From: Salaquimonas sp.
GTDB lineage: Bacteria > Pseudomonadota > Alphaproteobacteria > Rhizobiales > Rhizobiaceae
Reading direction: 5' to 3'
Length of the DNA stretch: 64,000 nucleotides
Assembly: GCA_028289365.1 (NCBI GenBank)
Contig: JANQQM010000060.1
Location: forward strand, 54,601-118,600
In this document: piece after piece, positions 20,552-31,086 of the stretch
Layout: each line of letters starts with the position of its first letter
Numbering within the stretch: position 1 is the first letter of the stretch
The notes under the pieces: generated by a model
Database searches by the model: none
Told to the model about the DNA's origin: nothing
Seen by the model: only the letters and a program-made list of their open reading frames with translations
Made by a program: the position numbers and the translations under genes

Positions 20552-21925
20552 CTAAACAACCGGGCCAAGCTTCAGTTTGCTTCCGTCAAAGAAACGTGAG
20601 TACCTGAAACGGTTCAAGTTATGTGTAGGCTCCTTTTGTAAAGCAATGTCGGAAACAATCTTGCCAACGCCAGGCCCCATCCCAAAGCCATGGCCACTCA
20701 TGCCAGTCGCAAGTATCAACCCGGGAAATTCAGAGACCCGATCAACAACAGGAACAATGTCCGGCATGAAGTCGATCATGCCAGCCCAACTTTTCAGGAT
20801 TCTTGGACGCCCAAGCTGGGGAAACAGTATTGAAAATTCTCGGATCAAACTCTCGACGGCATCGCGATTTGGTTCAGGATCCAAAACGCGAGTTTTTTCG
20901 AATGGACTGATTTGGTCGGAGTTCCATCTCTTTGGGATCCACCCATCAGGAAATCCGAGAGGACCAAACAATCTGAGCCTAGGGTTGGCAAGACTCGATT
21001 TTAGAGTTGGGAGATAGTGCTTCATACTTCTGATTGCGTGCCATCCCAGATACATGTCTTGAGGATTGCGATCTGAAAGCGTGTATCCACCATCTTCTCT
21101 ACGCCGTATTGCAAGGCCTTCATCGATAGCCATTCCGGGTAGTATTTCCGGCAGAACTTCCGTTTGAGCTACCGTACCCTTGACGGACAATTGTGGAAGA
21201 CGAACGCCATGTTGCTGCAACAGCAGCGAAGACCATGCACCACCAGCTAGTACAACCTGTTCAGATCGAACAGAGCCATGTTCGGTTACAACGCCAACAA
21301 CTCTACCAGCCTCAATGTAGAGTGAACGCACAGCGCAGTCTTCAAGAATTGCGACCCCCTCAGTATGCACTAACCTCGCCACCGCCGGAACTGCTTTCCA
21401 TGGTTCCGCTCTGGCGTCGCTGGGCGTCGATATACCGCCGACCCAAGGGCTATCGCCGCGCCCTTCCCCGGCATTGTGATCAATTTTTTTGGCAAGCTCC
21501 TCAGAGGATAGCCAGGTCGTCTGCAGTTGATGCTCTTTGGCAACTTCAATCCACTCTGCAAATTTTTCCAATCGCGGTTCTTCTCGTGCCAGGTAGGTGC
21601 AACCACCCCTAACAAAACCGGTTTTGCCATTGAGTTCGAGGTCAACTTCTTCCCAAAGTCTGTTGGCTTCCATGACGATTGGCAGTTCAGCGGCATCCCG
21701 TCCTTGCTGGCGCAACCATCCCCAATTTCTGCTGGATTGTTCACCAGCAATGCGCCCCTTCTCGACCACCAGGACCTTCATGCCCTGGCGATTTGCATAT
21801 AGGGCGGTGAAGATTCCGACTATGCCGCCGCCGATCACCACCAGATCAACGGCCTCCGGGAGATGATCTGAAAATTGCTTTGGCGAGCTCGCGGTGATTT
21901 CGGCCTGTGAGTGAACTTTGACCAT
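20552..21925 (-). CDS. FAD-dependent oxidoreductase (DAO family)
   Basis: Rossmann VVIGGGIVGIFTALYANRQGMKVLVVEKG; DAO-type C-terminus ATGMSGHGFGMGPGVGKIVSDIAL. Confidence 0.9.
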   Translation of the reverse strand: MVKVHSQAEITASSPKQFSDHLPEAVDLVVIGGGIVGIFTALYANRQGMKVLVVEKGRIAGEQSSRNWGWLRQQGRDAAELPIVMEANRLWEEVDLELNGKTGFVRGGCTYLAREEPRLEKFAEWIEVAKEHQLQTTWLSSEELAKKIDHNAGEGRGDSPWVGGISTPSDARAEPWKAVPAVARLVHTEGVAILEDCAVRSLYIEAGRVVGVVTEHGSVRSEQVVLAGGAWSSLLLQQHGVRLPQLSVKGTVAQTEVLPEILPGMAIDEGLAIRRREDGGYTLSDRNPQDMYLGWHAIRSMKHYLPTLKSSLANPRLRLFGPLGFPDGWIPKRWNSDQISPFEKTRVLDPEPNRDAVESLIREFSILFPQLGRPRILKSWAGMIDFMPDIVPVVDRVSEFPGLILATGMSGHGFGMGPGVGKIVSDIALQKEPTHNLNRFRYSRFFDGSKLKLGPVV

Positions 21926-21964
21926 ATTGGCAAATCTCCACCTGCCTGCTCAAGATCTCAATCG

Positions 21965-23032
21965 CTAAGCGACTGACGTGATATGTGGCCGAAGTAATTC
22001 GAGATCCGCTTCGCTAAGTCTATCCGCTGCTTCATCGCGATGATGCCAATAGGGATATATGAGCGGCTGCAAACTGACCTCGTCGAGACTGCTCCGTTCT
22101 TCGGCCGTGAGTTTTAGCTCTGCTGCAGCGAGATTGTCTTTAAAGTGAGCTTCAGTTCGACCACCGATAATGACGGATGTGACGGCATTTCGACCGATGA
22201 GCCAAGCGAGTGCAACCTGGGCTGCCGAAACCTCCCTCTCTTTCGCTATTGATAGCAATGCCTCTACAATGTTCCAAAGCCGGCCTTCATCGCGAATTGG
22301 GGGCTCCTTCCATCCTGCGAACTGACGCGAGCCCTCAGGTGTAGATTGATCGCGACGGTGCTTTCCAGTCAGCAATCCACCGGCAAGTGGGCTCCAAACC
22401 AAAACACCAAGACCTTGATCCTGGGCGATGGGAAGCAACTCATACTCGGCATCCCGAGATTCTAAGGAATAGTGTATTTGTTGGCTAACAAAACGTTGAC
22501 GTTTGTCATTTGCACTGACACCGAGCGCTTTCATTATGTGCCAGCCTGCGAAATTGGAGCACCCTATGTACCGGACCTTTCCATCACGAATGAGGGTATC
22601 AAGTGCCTCAAGCGTTTCTTCCAAAGGAGTCTCGCCATCCCACTCGTGCAACTGGTAGAGGTCGATCACGTCAGTTTTCAATCGTTTCAAGCTTGCTTCG
22701 CAGGCTGCGATCAGATGCTGTCGCGACGATCCAACATCGTTCGGACCCTCTCCCATGCGGAAACGAGCTTTTGTGGAAATCAGCACTCCGCTTTTACGTT
22801 TGCCGCCAAGGGCATCACCAACGATTTTTTCGGATAGGCCGTCGGAGTAAACATCTGCGGTGTCAATCATATTTACACCAGCGTCGAGGCTCATATCAAT
22901 TATTCGGGCTGCTTCAGGAACTCCGAGCTCGCCGATTTTCTCCGCCCAGCCGACGCCACCGAACGTCATTGTACCGATTGTCATCGTCGAGACTCTAAGG
23001 CCTGACCGTCCTAACAGTCTGTACTCCATCAT
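21965..23032 (-). CDS. aldo/keto reductase
   Basis: MEYRLLGRSGLRVSTMTIGTMTFGG..DTADVYSDGLSEKIVG; DVIDLYQLHEWD. Confidence 0.93.
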   Translation of the reverse strand: MMEYRLLGRSGLRVSTMTIGTMTFGGVGWAEKIGELGVPEAARIIDMSLDAGVNMIDTADVYSDGLSEKIVGDALGGKRKSGVLISTKARFRMGEGPNDVGSSRQHLIAACEASLKRLKTDVIDLYQLHEWDGETPLEETLEALDTLIRDGKVRYIGCSNFAGWHIMKALGVSANDKRQRFVSQQIHYSLESRDAEYELLPIAQDQGLGVLVWSPLAGGLLTGKHRRDQSTPEGSRQFAGWKEPPIRDEGRLWNIVEALLSIAKEREVSAAQVALAWLIGRNAVTSVIIGGRTEAHFKDNLAAAELKLTAEERSSLDEVSLQPLIYPYWHHRDEAADRLSEADLELLRPHITSVA

Positions 23033-23146
23033 TCTCTCCTATCAATTGATTCGCCGATTTCTGTTGGCCAATTGAAGCCTTAGTGCGAATAGAGAGCACG
23101 AAGTGATGCTCTGGCCCCTCGCGGGATGTCTTGCTCGACTTCGCGC

Positions 23147-23986
23147 TTAGCTAAGTGCCCTGGAGAGACGATTTATTGAGTCCTCCAAAAATTTTTTTGG
23201 CTCCAATCCGTACCGCCCAGCGTTCATTTCCACAGTCAGAAGTCCGCGGTAGCCCTGGTCATCCATGTACTGCAGGTACTCTTGCATTGGCAGATCACCG
23301 TCTCCCCAAACCATGTGGGATGAGATAGGCGGGACTGCATCGACAAAATGACAGTGTATGATCGTCTCGCCATAGAGATCAAAGTGCTCGGCAGGCTCTT
23401 CGCCTTGGATCGCCATGGCGCCGGTGTCCAAGGCGGTCTTTAAGTTGGATGAGCCAACCTCGTTCAGATACCTCTTTAAGTCCGTTGCCGTTAGGACAAG
23501 ATTAGTCTCTTGCGGCTGAAGGGACTCAGTGATGCATATCACGCCAAGGGATTGCGCATATTCGGTAATCTCCCGCATTGCTTTAACAGAGCGTAGCCAG
23601 GCAGTTTCTGCCGGTTCCTCGTAATAACCCCAGCCACATGTCACGAACAAAAGGCGGCAGTTTAAGTCCGAACAGATTTCAACTGCACGCTTAAAAAATG
23701 CAATACTCGAATTTCGGAGAGTCTCATCTGCGGAGGCTATGTTCACTGGATACACCATCTGCTCAGGTGTGTAACATGCAAGTTCAAGGCCTCGCGATAT
23801 CAGACTTTGCTTAAGTCCAGCAACCTCTGCTTTACCAACATGATCGACATGAAAATGTGGTGCCCACCCCCACATCTCAAAGTGCTTGATTCCCAGTTCC
23901 GCCATATCATTGAGACAGGTCTCCAGAGAGAATTTTCCGTATCCGAAATTAGACCCACTAATATTGTCAGGTGTTAGATTCTGCAT
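23147..23986 (-). CDS. sugar phosphate isomerase/epimerase, FrlC-like
   Basis: TIM barrel; ELGIKHFEMWGWAPHFHVDH, CYTPEQMVYPVNI, ITESLQPQETN, HCHFVDA. Confidence 0.75.
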   Translation of the reverse strand: MQNLTPDNISGSNFGYGKFSLETCLNDMAELGIKHFEMWGWAPHFHVDHVGKAEVAGLKQSLISRGLELACYTPEQMVYPVNIASADETLRNSSIAFFKRAVEICSDLNCRLLFVTCGWGYYEEPAETAWLRSVKAMREITEYAQSLGVICITESLQPQETNLVLTATDLKRYLNEVGSSNLKTALDTGAMAIQGEEPAEHFDLYGETIIHCHFVDAVPPISSHMVWGDGDLPMQEYLQYMDDQGYRGLLTVEMNAGRYGLEPKKFLEDSINRLSRALS

Positions 23987-24081
23987 GGTTGATTCCTTTC
24001 GACGGCGAGCATCGGCCTTTGTTCTGCAAGTGCCGTTTCTGGACTTCACTCTTTCACTGCACTCCGTTCGTAAGAGACTTT

Positions 24082-24828
24082 CTAGATGCATTCTTTCAAG
24101 TTTCTGGTTTGTGGCGGTAACCGGAAGAACTGCGGCGCAACGGAAATTTCCGGCGTATAGGCGCGCGGATTTTGCTTCAGCACAAACAAGACGGTATCAG
24201 CGACATCTTCGGGTTGAAGCAGTTGAGTTCGATCATCTTCATGATTTTGCGATCTTTGAAGCGTATCAGCGGCACCGGGATTGATAACGGTGGCCTTCAC
24301 GCCATGTTCAAATCCCTCTGCATCAATAACTTGAGTAAAGCCAACAACACCAAATTTCGACGCAACATAGGGTCCCATATGATTGCTCCCCACCTTACCG
24401 GAACCCGAACCAATGTTGATGATGTGGCCAGAGCCTCGTTCACACATTTGCCCGAATACGGCTTGAGTGCAGAGCATTGTCCCCTTCAGATTGACGTCGA
24501 GGACAAAGTCCCAGTCGTCCTCTTGAATATCAACAATAGCGCTGTGCACTGCCACGCCACCATTGTTGACAAGGATGTCGACTTGGCCGAATTCAGCGTC
24601 TGTTTTGTCGACCATGTTGCGAATTTGATCGGCATAGCGAACATCAGTTTTGACCGAAATCGCTTTCCCGCCCAGACTGTTAATTTCCGAGGCAACAGTA
24701 TCGATTTCCTCCACGTCCGGTGAGGCCAGACAAACGTTTACCCCTTCCGCATGAAGAGCAAGTGCAATCGCCTTGCCAAATCCGCGGCCACCTCCGGTCA
24801 CAATTGCAGCTTTTCCCTTTATATCCAT
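24082..24828 (-). CDS. SDR family oxidoreductase
   Basis: MDIKGKAAIVTGGGRGFGKAIALAL; NNGG; YVASKFGVVG. Confidence 0.93.
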   Translation of the reverse strand: MDIKGKAAIVTGGGRGFGKAIALALHAEGVNVCLASPDVEEIDTVASEINSLGGKAISVKTDVRYADQIRNMVDKTDAEFGQVDILVNNGGVAVHSAIVDIQEDDWDFVLDVNLKGTMLCTQAVFGQMCERGSGHIINIGSGSGKVGSNHMGPYVASKFGVVGFTQVIDAEGFEHGVKATVINPGAADTLQRSQNHEDDRTQLLQPEDVADTVLFVLKQNPRAYTPEISVAPQFFRLPPQTRNLKECI

Positions 24829-24844
24829 AACATCGCCTGCTTTC

Positions 24845-25747
24845 TCATTCTTTCGCCACAAAATGACCGGGCTCGACTTCCACATGTTCAACACGAACAG
24901 GTCCCTCACCCGCCGGCCAACGGGGACTAGGAATCTCACCAGTTAACAGCAGTCTTTCCTTTCGTTGCCGTGGATCAGCTATGGGAGCGGCCGACAGCAA
25001 TTTTTTGGTATAGGAATGGGTTGGGTTCTCGAATACCTGAGCACGCTTGCCGATTTCGACTATTTGCCCTAAATACATGACCGCCACGCGATGAGCCATG
25101 CGCTCGACAACAGCCAAGTCATGGGTGATAAAGAGATAGCTTAATCCCATGTCGCGCTGCAGTTCCATCATAAGATTGATGACCTGCGCTTGCACGGAAA
25201 CATCCAGCGCTGACACTGATTCATCAGCAATCACGAGCTTGGGCTGAAGGGCCAGCGCGCGTGCAATGCATACCCGCTGGCGTTGCCCCCCCGAAAACTG
25301 GTGAGGAAACTGCTCCATGTGGCTTGCCATCAAACCGACGCGTTCAAAAAGTCTTGCCACACGATCCCGAAGTTCAGAGCCTCGCTTTGCCAGGCCATGA
25401 ATGATCAAAGGTTCAGATACAGAATAACCAACGGATCGACGTGGATCGAGGCTGGCAAACGGATCCTGGAAGATCATTTGCATCTTGGCGCGATGCGGGC
25501 GCATCTGCGATGTCGACAGACCTCTGATCTCTTGATTGTCGAGTTTGACGCTGCCACCATCTGCTTCGAGCAATTTACATATCAATTGTGCAAGCGTTGA
25601 CTTTCCACAGCCACTTTCACCCACAACTGCCAGCGTTTCTGAATGTTGAATTTCAATGTCAACATGTTCAACGGCGTGGACCTTCGATCCATCAGCAATT
25701 GGGAACACTTTCTGGAGGTCGTGGACCTCAAGCAATGGAGTTGTCAT
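24845..25747 (-). CDS. peptide ABC transporter ATP-binding protein (DppF/OppF-type)
   Basis: GESGCGKSTLAQL, QFSGGQRQRVCIARALAL; oligo_HPY C-terminus. Confidence 0.94.
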   Translation of the reverse strand: MTTPLLEVHDLQKVFPIADGSKVHAVEHVDIEIQHSETLAVVGESGCGKSTLAQLICKLLEADGGSVKLDNQEIRGLSTSQMRPHRAKMQMIFQDPFASLDPRRSVGYSVSEPLIIHGLAKRGSELRDRVARLFERVGLMASHMEQFPHQFSGGQRQRVCIARALALQPKLVIADESVSALDVSVQAQVINLMMELQRDMGLSYLFITHDLAVVERMAHRVAVMYLGQIVEIGKRAQVFENPTHSYTKKLLSAAPIADPRQRKERLLLTGEIPSPRWPAGEGPVRVEHVEVEPGHFVAKE

Positions 25748-26604
25748 TCGTCCTCCTCCTGAACTAGATCGAATAGCTCAGGTTCGGTCTTGCCAGTCAT
25801 TGACCCTAAACGCGGGATAGAGGCGAGGAGAGCTTGCGTGTACTTCGCTGTTGGTTTTTCAAATATGTCATATACAGTTCCGGTCTCGACCACTCTAGAA
25901 CGCTTCATCACAACAATGTCGTCTGCAACTTCCGCAACCACACCCATGTCGTGGGTGATCAACATGACCGATGCCCCGGTCTGATCCTGCAGATCCTTCA
26001 TCAAGCCCAACATTTGGGCCTGGATCGTTACATCGAGTGCCGTTGTTGGTTCATCGGCAATGAGTAGTTTCGGATCGCACGACAATGCCATTGCGATCAT
26101 CACCCTCTGACGCATCCCACCGGATAATTGATGCGGATAGTCACTGAGAACTTTTTCGGCACGTGGGATGCGTACCATTTCATACATTTCAAGGGCTTTG
26201 CTATATGCCTCTTGCTTTGAAAGCCCCTGGTGCAACTGAATTGCCTCAATGACCTGATTGCCAGTTGTGTAGACAGGGTTGAGGCTAGTTAGCGGCTCCT
26301 GGAACACCATGGAAATCTCATTGCCGCGAATATCACGCATTTCCCGTTCGGACGCTTTGATCAGATCAATTTCCGATCCGTCTTTCCGTTGAAACAAGAT
26401 TTCGCCGCTATCGATTTCAGCGCGCGTTCCCAGAGTAACAAGTCTCATAACTGAGAGCGCAGTGACGGACTTTCCGGAGCCGCTTTCACCAACAACGGCT
26501 GTTGTCTTGCCTGGATAGAGATCGAACGAGAGATCTTTTAACGCTGTAAAGGTACCAAATCTAACGGTGAGATTTCGAATGGATAGGAGCGGTTTGTCAG
26601 CCAT
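25744..26604 (-). CDS. peptide ABC transporter ATP-binding protein (DppD/OppD-type)
   Basis: GESGSGKSVTALSVM, LSGGMRQRVMIAMALSC; start corrected to MADKPLLS at 26604. Confidence 0.94.
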   Translation of the reverse strand: MADKPLLSIRNLTVRFGTFTALKDLSFDLYPGKTTAVVGESGSGKSVTALSVMRLVTLGTRAEIDSGEILFQRKDGSEIDLIKASEREMRDIRGNEISMVFQEPLTSLNPVYTTGNQVIEAIQLHQGLSKQEAYSKALEMYEMVRIPRAEKVLSDYPHQLSGGMRQRVMIAMALSCDPKLLIADEPTTALDVTIQAQMLGLMKDLQDQTGASVMLITHDMGVVAEVADDIVVMKRSRVVETGTVYDIFEKPTAKYTQALLASIPRLGSMTGKTEPELFDLVQEEDE

Positions 26605-27524
26605 CACCGCCCCCTTAGCTTGGGATTGATGGCGTCCTGTATGCCGTCTCCGATCAAGCTTAGACTTAATACCGTCAGAAAAACCATAAGGCCCGGGAAG
26701 GTGACGCCCCACCAATTGACCAGAAAATACTGACGATTGAGCCCAACATAGTAGCCCCAGCTCAAACTGTCCGGATCGCCAAGGCCAAGGAAAGCAAGAC
26801 CCGCTTCAAACAGTATCGCAGCACCCATGGTCAGCGTTGCCTGCACAATCAAGACCGGTAGTGTGTTTGGCAGGATCGTCAGCAAGATGATACGCGCATT
26901 CGAAGCCCCAATTGAACGGGCGGCTTTAACATATTCAAGGTTCTTCTGCTTCAAAAATTCAGATCGAGTCTGTCGAGCGATCGGCGGCCAGGATATCACT
27001 CCGATGGCCAAAACAATCGTGGTAGTAGACGCCCCGAATAGAGCCACCACCACAAGGGCAAATAATAGTCCAGGGAGAACTTGGAAGAACTCGGTGACTT
27101 TCATCAAAGTGCGGTCGATAATGCCGCCGTAGTACCCTGCGAGCGCACCGATCAATGCCCCCACAGTAACGATTAACAGAGCGGCAAAACCAGCCACTTC
27201 CAGCGTAGTGGACCCACCATGCATAACGATCAGCGCAACGTCACGTCCGAGATAATCGGTTCCGAGAAGTGGCCCTCCATCCGTGAATGGTGCGGTATGG
27301 CGCTTTCCAGCATAGGCAAATTTGTCTGCCGAAAAGAATAGCGGCAGAATGTAGCTGACAAACAAAATTACGATCATCAGACCGGCTCCAAAAACGGCTG
27401 CCTTGTTCGCCATGAACATGCGCAGTCCCTGATTTCGGTCTGCCGGCGGAATGTGCGCGACTTGTGTTGCGGAACCTTGGTGAGCCAAATCAAGCCCCCT
27501 CAATTCGAATTCGTGGATCGACAA
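26604..27524 (-). CDS. peptide ABC transporter permease (DppC-type)
   Basis: GTDYLGRDVALIVMHGGSTTLEVAG; EYVKAARSIGASNARIILLTILPN. Confidence 0.93.
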   Translation of the reverse strand: MSIHEFELRGLDLAHQGSATQVAHIPPADRNQGLRMFMANKAAVFGAGLMIVILFVSYILPLFFSADKFAYAGKRHTAPFTDGGPLLGTDYLGRDVALIVMHGGSTTLEVAGFAALLIVTVGALIGALAGYYGGIIDRTLMKVTEFFQVLPGLLFALVVVALFGASTTTIVLAIGVISWPPIARQTRSEFLKQKNLEYVKAARSIGASNARIILLTILPNTLPVLIVQATLTMGAAILFEAGLAFLGLGDPDSLSWGYYVGLNRQYFLVNWWGVTFPGLMVFLTVLSLSLIGDGIQDAINPKLRGR

Positions 27525-28470
27525 GGCGGTAGACTATGTCAGTGAACAGGTTCGCTAGAATTACTGTCGCAGATACCATGGTCAGAATGGCAAGAAGAAC
27601 GTTCGTATCTCTTGTGAGCACAGCCTCGAATGCCAACCGTCCCAGCCCTGGCCAGTTAAAGACGGTTTCCACCAATATCGCGCCGGAAAGAAGTACCCCG
27701 AACTCCATTCCAAGAATTGTGATGATGGGGATCACCGCGTTTCTCAAGGCATGCTTGATCATGACCGGGCCCTCGCTCAGTCCCTTCGCCCTCGCTGTAC
27801 GGATATAATCGGATTGCAAAACTTCTAGCATCGACGCTCGAGACAGACGGGCATAGGAAGCCAGAAAAATCACGCCGAGTGATATGGTCGGCAAAATCAG
27901 ATGCCGCACTGTATCAAGTGCTCTCTCAACAAAGGGCGCATCGTTGGCAAGCCGCAGATCGTTCATTCCAGCAATAGGCAACCACTCAAGCCAAACTCCG
28001 AAAACAAGCAATAACAAGATACCCGTCCAGAAAACTGGCATGGCAAAACCGATTAGAGCGAAAACGGTCAGGCCAGCACTGAAGAAGCTGGTTGGATGGC
28101 GAGCTGCTATAGACCCAATGGTAACGCCAATCAAAACAGCGAAGGTCAGCGCTGAGAGCGCGAGCAACAACGTAGGAAATATGCGCGGCGCGATCATCTC
28201 TAAGACAGGCTTGTTGCCAATAGGTGACCAACCAAAATCACCTGTCAGTACGTTTCCGACATAAGTGAAGAGCTGAACATGAAAAGGTTGATCGAGCCCA
28301 ATCTGCTCTCGAATAAGTTCGTTTTGCTCTTCTCGCGCATCCCCAAGGCCGCCGCTTGACAGCGCATCAACCACGTCACCAGGCGCAAGATGAACAAGCA
28401 CAAAATTGAATACGATAACTGCCAAGATCAGCAAAAACGATTCAAGTATCTTGACCGCGACCGCTTTCAT
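27490..28470 (-). CDS. peptide ABC transporter permease (DppB-type)
   Basis: LVHLAPGDVVDAL; DYIRTARAKGLSEGPVMIKHALRNAVIPIITILG. Confidence 0.94.
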   Translation of the reverse strand: MKAVAVKILESFLLILAVIVFNFVLVHLAPGDVVDALSSGGLGDAREEQNELIREQIGLDQPFHVQLFTYVGNVLTGDFGWSPIGNKPVLEMIAPRIFPTLLLALSALTFAVLIGVTIGSIAARHPTSFFSAGLTVFALIGFAMPVFWTGILLLLVFGVWLEWLPIAGMNDLRLANDAPFVERALDTVRHLILPTISLGVIFLASYARLSRASMLEVLQSDYIRTARAKGLSEGPVMIKHALRNAVIPIITILGMEFGVLLSGAILVETVFNWPGLGRLAFEAVLTRDTNVLLAILTMVSATVILANLFTDIVYRLVDPRIRIEGA

Positions 28471-28487
28471 TTAGGTTTCCCCTATCA

Positions 28488-28515
28488 AGGAATGGCCGCC
28501 CAAGCGGCCATTCCT
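28488..28515 (-). promoter_or_regulatory. intercistronic 12-bp stem-loop between peptide SBP and permease genes
   Basis: AGGAATGGCCGC-4 nt-GCGGCCATTCCT perfect inverted repeat, no T-tract. Confidence 0.7.
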
Positions 28516-28536
28516 GTTTCACATTTTAAGATTCAA

Positions 28537-30147
28537 TTATTTATCGATCCACACTTCAGCCCAACTGTCCATCCAGCCCCATACGCCATCGGGCGGATTC
28601 TCAATGGAATTCTGCATGCGCGTGAACCAAACTTCGTTGGTCAGATAGATCACCGGGACATCGGCATTGATCATTTCCTGAGCTTCGAAGTAGAGCCGCT
28701 TGCGCTCATCAACATCCAACGCAAATCCAGCCTCGGCAAGTTTGGCATCAACAGCTTCATTGCAGTACCCGCTCATGTTCGAAAATGCGACGCCGACCTT
28801 GATATTGTCACAATTGTAGCTGCGGTTCACGCCGATCACGGGATCACCCCAGTTCCAAAGGCCAACCAGAGAAATCTGGTAGGGCGAGTTTTCAGCGGTG
28901 ATTTCCTTAAGCTGCGTTACTTCATCGGGCTTCACGTCGATCTGCAGGTCAACACCGATTTCAGCCCATTGACGCTTTAGCACTTCAGCACCAGTTTGAA
29001 GTGGTCCTGGGTGTGTGGAAATCGTCAGTTCCAGACCATCTGGATAACCAGCTTCTGCAAGCAGCGCCTTTGCTTTCTCTACATCACGATCATAGCAGTT
29101 TGCATCTGCGTTGTAGAACGGGCTTTGGCTCTGAATGCCGGTGCATTGACGCCGATGCTGTCCCGCATAAACGACGTCGTTGTACTCTTCCCAGTTGTAG
29201 CCATACCAAAGGGCCTGACGAACACGAACATCTGAAAGAACCTCGTCGCGAACATTGAGCTGGATCCAAGGAATAGCACCGATAGCCTCAAAACCTTTGT
29301 CGATCACTTTGATGTTCGGGTTCTGACGCGCCCGATCAATATCGTCGCCGGCCCAGATACTGACCATGTCAAACTCGCCGGATTCAATTCCAAGCGAGTT
29401 GGTCGATGGATCCGGAACAACATTGAAGATCACTTCATCAAGGTAGGGAAGTCCTTCAACAAAGAAGTCTTCATTTTTGACAAAGTGGATTTTGGCGTTG
29501 CCGTTCCATTCTTTCAGTTTGAACGGGCCGGAACCCACCACGTCTTGCGTCAGACGGGGATGGGTCGCCATGTCCTGTCCGTCATTGTATATGTGCTCTG
29601 GAATGATGGGTAAAAGACCTGGGGTCAATGCCATCATCAATGCAGGATGAGGCTGTTTCAGATTGATTGTGCAGTCCTTGCTGTCGCCACCGTCGACACC
29701 TGTGACCGGGGCGAACATCGGCTTGAATGGATGGTTTTCCTGGCTGGTCTTGATACTGAACGCAACGTCCGTACAGGTAATGTCCTCGCCATCATGGAAG
29801 CGAGCCTCCGGATGAAGGGTAAAGTCGAACTTCTTCCCGTCATCGGCAAAAGACCATTCTGTCGCGAGATAGGGAACTGGCTCATAGTCATCTGACAACC
29901 GGATCAATCCGGCATTGAGTTGAGCGCCCGGAATATTTCGCAGACCAGATGCAACGACACCGATTGGGTGAGTCATCGGAATATGCAGACCAACTACAAA
30001 TGACCCACCAGCTTTGTCACCGGGCTTGTTTTCCGGATGTAGTAGATAATTGTCTTGCGCAACGGCAGATGCTGTTCCTAGTGATAGCGACAATGCAGTC
30101 GCTGCTACATAATGCAGCCACGGTTTCCTTTGGTTTTTGGCAGCCAT
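28537..30147 (-). CDS. peptide ABC transporter substrate-binding protein
   Basis: Signal peptide MAAKNQRKPWLHYVAATALSLSLGTASAVAQ; SBP_bac_5-type body (DLNPGL/FHDGEDITCTDVAFSIK); start corrected. Confidence 0.93.
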   Translation of the reverse strand: MAAKNQRKPWLHYVAATALSLSLGTASAVAQDNYLLHPENKPGDKAGGSFVVGLHIPMTHPIGVVASGLRNIPGAQLNAGLIRLSDDYEPVPYLATEWSFADDGKKFDFTLHPEARFHDGEDITCTDVAFSIKTSQENHPFKPMFAPVTGVDGGDSKDCTINLKQPHPALMMALTPGLLPIIPEHIYNDGQDMATHPRLTQDVVGSGPFKLKEWNGNAKIHFVKNEDFFVEGLPYLDEVIFNVVPDPSTNSLGIESGEFDMVSIWAGDDIDRARQNPNIKVIDKGFEAIGAIPWIQLNVRDEVLSDVRVRQALWYGYNWEEYNDVVYAGQHRRQCTGIQSQSPFYNADANCYDRDVEKAKALLAEAGYPDGLELTISTHPGPLQTGAEVLKRQWAEIGVDLQIDVKPDEVTQLKEITAENSPYQISLVGLWNWGDPVIGVNRSYNCDNIKVGVAFSNMSGYCNEAVDAKLAEAGFALDVDERKRLYFEAQEMINADVPVIYLTNEVWFTRMQNSIENPPDGVWGWMDSWAEVWIDK

Positions 30148-30232
30148 TTTGGCACCTCCCTTTTTTGAGTTTAAACTCGTTACGTTCTGCCTATAGAACC
30201 TGTGTCGCGCATCCATACGATGCGCTGATCAG

Positions 30233-31084
30233 TTAAGTTGCTGTTTCCTTCTTTAGTCGGTTAGAAGCAGGAATTGCCGTGGCCTTCCGCCCTCGCCCGA
30301 ACGCTGCTTCGACCTGACAAATTTCGGACGCAAATGCTGCCGCTGTTTGCATCGCGGCTGGTATCGGCGTTCCTTTGAGATGTTCGATGACAAAAGCGGC
30401 AGTGAAGGCGTCCCCAGCCCCCAATGTGTCGACAACATCTGTCTTTACGATGCTCTGTTTGAAAAATTCGCCTTGTGAAAGGCAGATGGCCCCTTCCGAA
30501 CCACGCGTAACGAGGACAATACCAGGACCAAATGAAGCGACCTGCGTTGCCAGTTTTTCTGCTTTTTCCGAGCCTCCATCCGCACTGGACAGAACCGCAA
30601 TCCCGATATGCGGTGCTATCCTGCCCAGGGAGGAGACTGTATATTTGTCTGAGAAGTCGTAGGAAAGTTGGCGACTTGCACCGGCAATTGTGCCAATTTT
30701 GTCGTCCAGCATGCTGTTTACACCAACATAGACCAGGTCGAACAGACCCATGTAAGTTTCATCATCTTTCTCAAGTTGATATTCTTCGACGGTGTAGAGA
30801 TGGCTGCCATCAAACCAGCGATCACCATCTGAATGGCGTACCCGTGACCAAGACGTTTCGCTAGCCGTTCGGCGCAGCCTTGGACAATTCACGCCTTCTG
30901 CATGAAGCGCATCTTCGATCTGTAGGCCGAATGCATCGTCGCCGATGCACCCCATATAGTGGGATTGAGCCCCAAGTTTCTTGGCATAAACAGCAAAGTT
31001 CAGGGAGTTGCCGCCGGGATACTGCATCCCTCGATCGACATAAATGTCTATTGTATTATCGCCAAGGCCGAGGACGTTCGACAT
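30233..31084 (-). CDS. PfkB-family kinase, fructoselysine 6-kinase (FrlD)-like
   Basis: GDNTIDIYVDRGMQYPGGNSLNFAVYAKKLG.. YDFSDKY.. DTLGAGDAFTAAFV resembles FrlD. Confidence 0.75.
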   Translation of the reverse strand: MSNVLGLGDNTIDIYVDRGMQYPGGNSLNFAVYAKKLGAQSHYMGCIGDDAFGLQIEDALHAEGVNCPRLRRTASETSWSRVRHSDGDRWFDGSHLYTVEEYQLEKDDETYMGLFDLVYVGVNSMLDDKIGTIAGASRQLSYDFSDKYTVSSLGRIAPHIGIAVLSSADGGSEKAEKLATQVASFGPGIVLVTRGSEGAICLSQGEFFKQSIVKTDVVDTLGAGDAFTAAFVIEHLKGTPIPAAMQTAAAFASEICQVEAAFGRGRKATAIPASNRLKKETAT

Positions 31085-31086
31085 TC

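Noticed and set aside
30167-30178. GAGTTTAAACTC perfect palindrome upstream of the peptide SBP gene
   Set aside because: Only 12 bp in an AT-rich promoter and not repeated near related genes; too short to claim as an operator.
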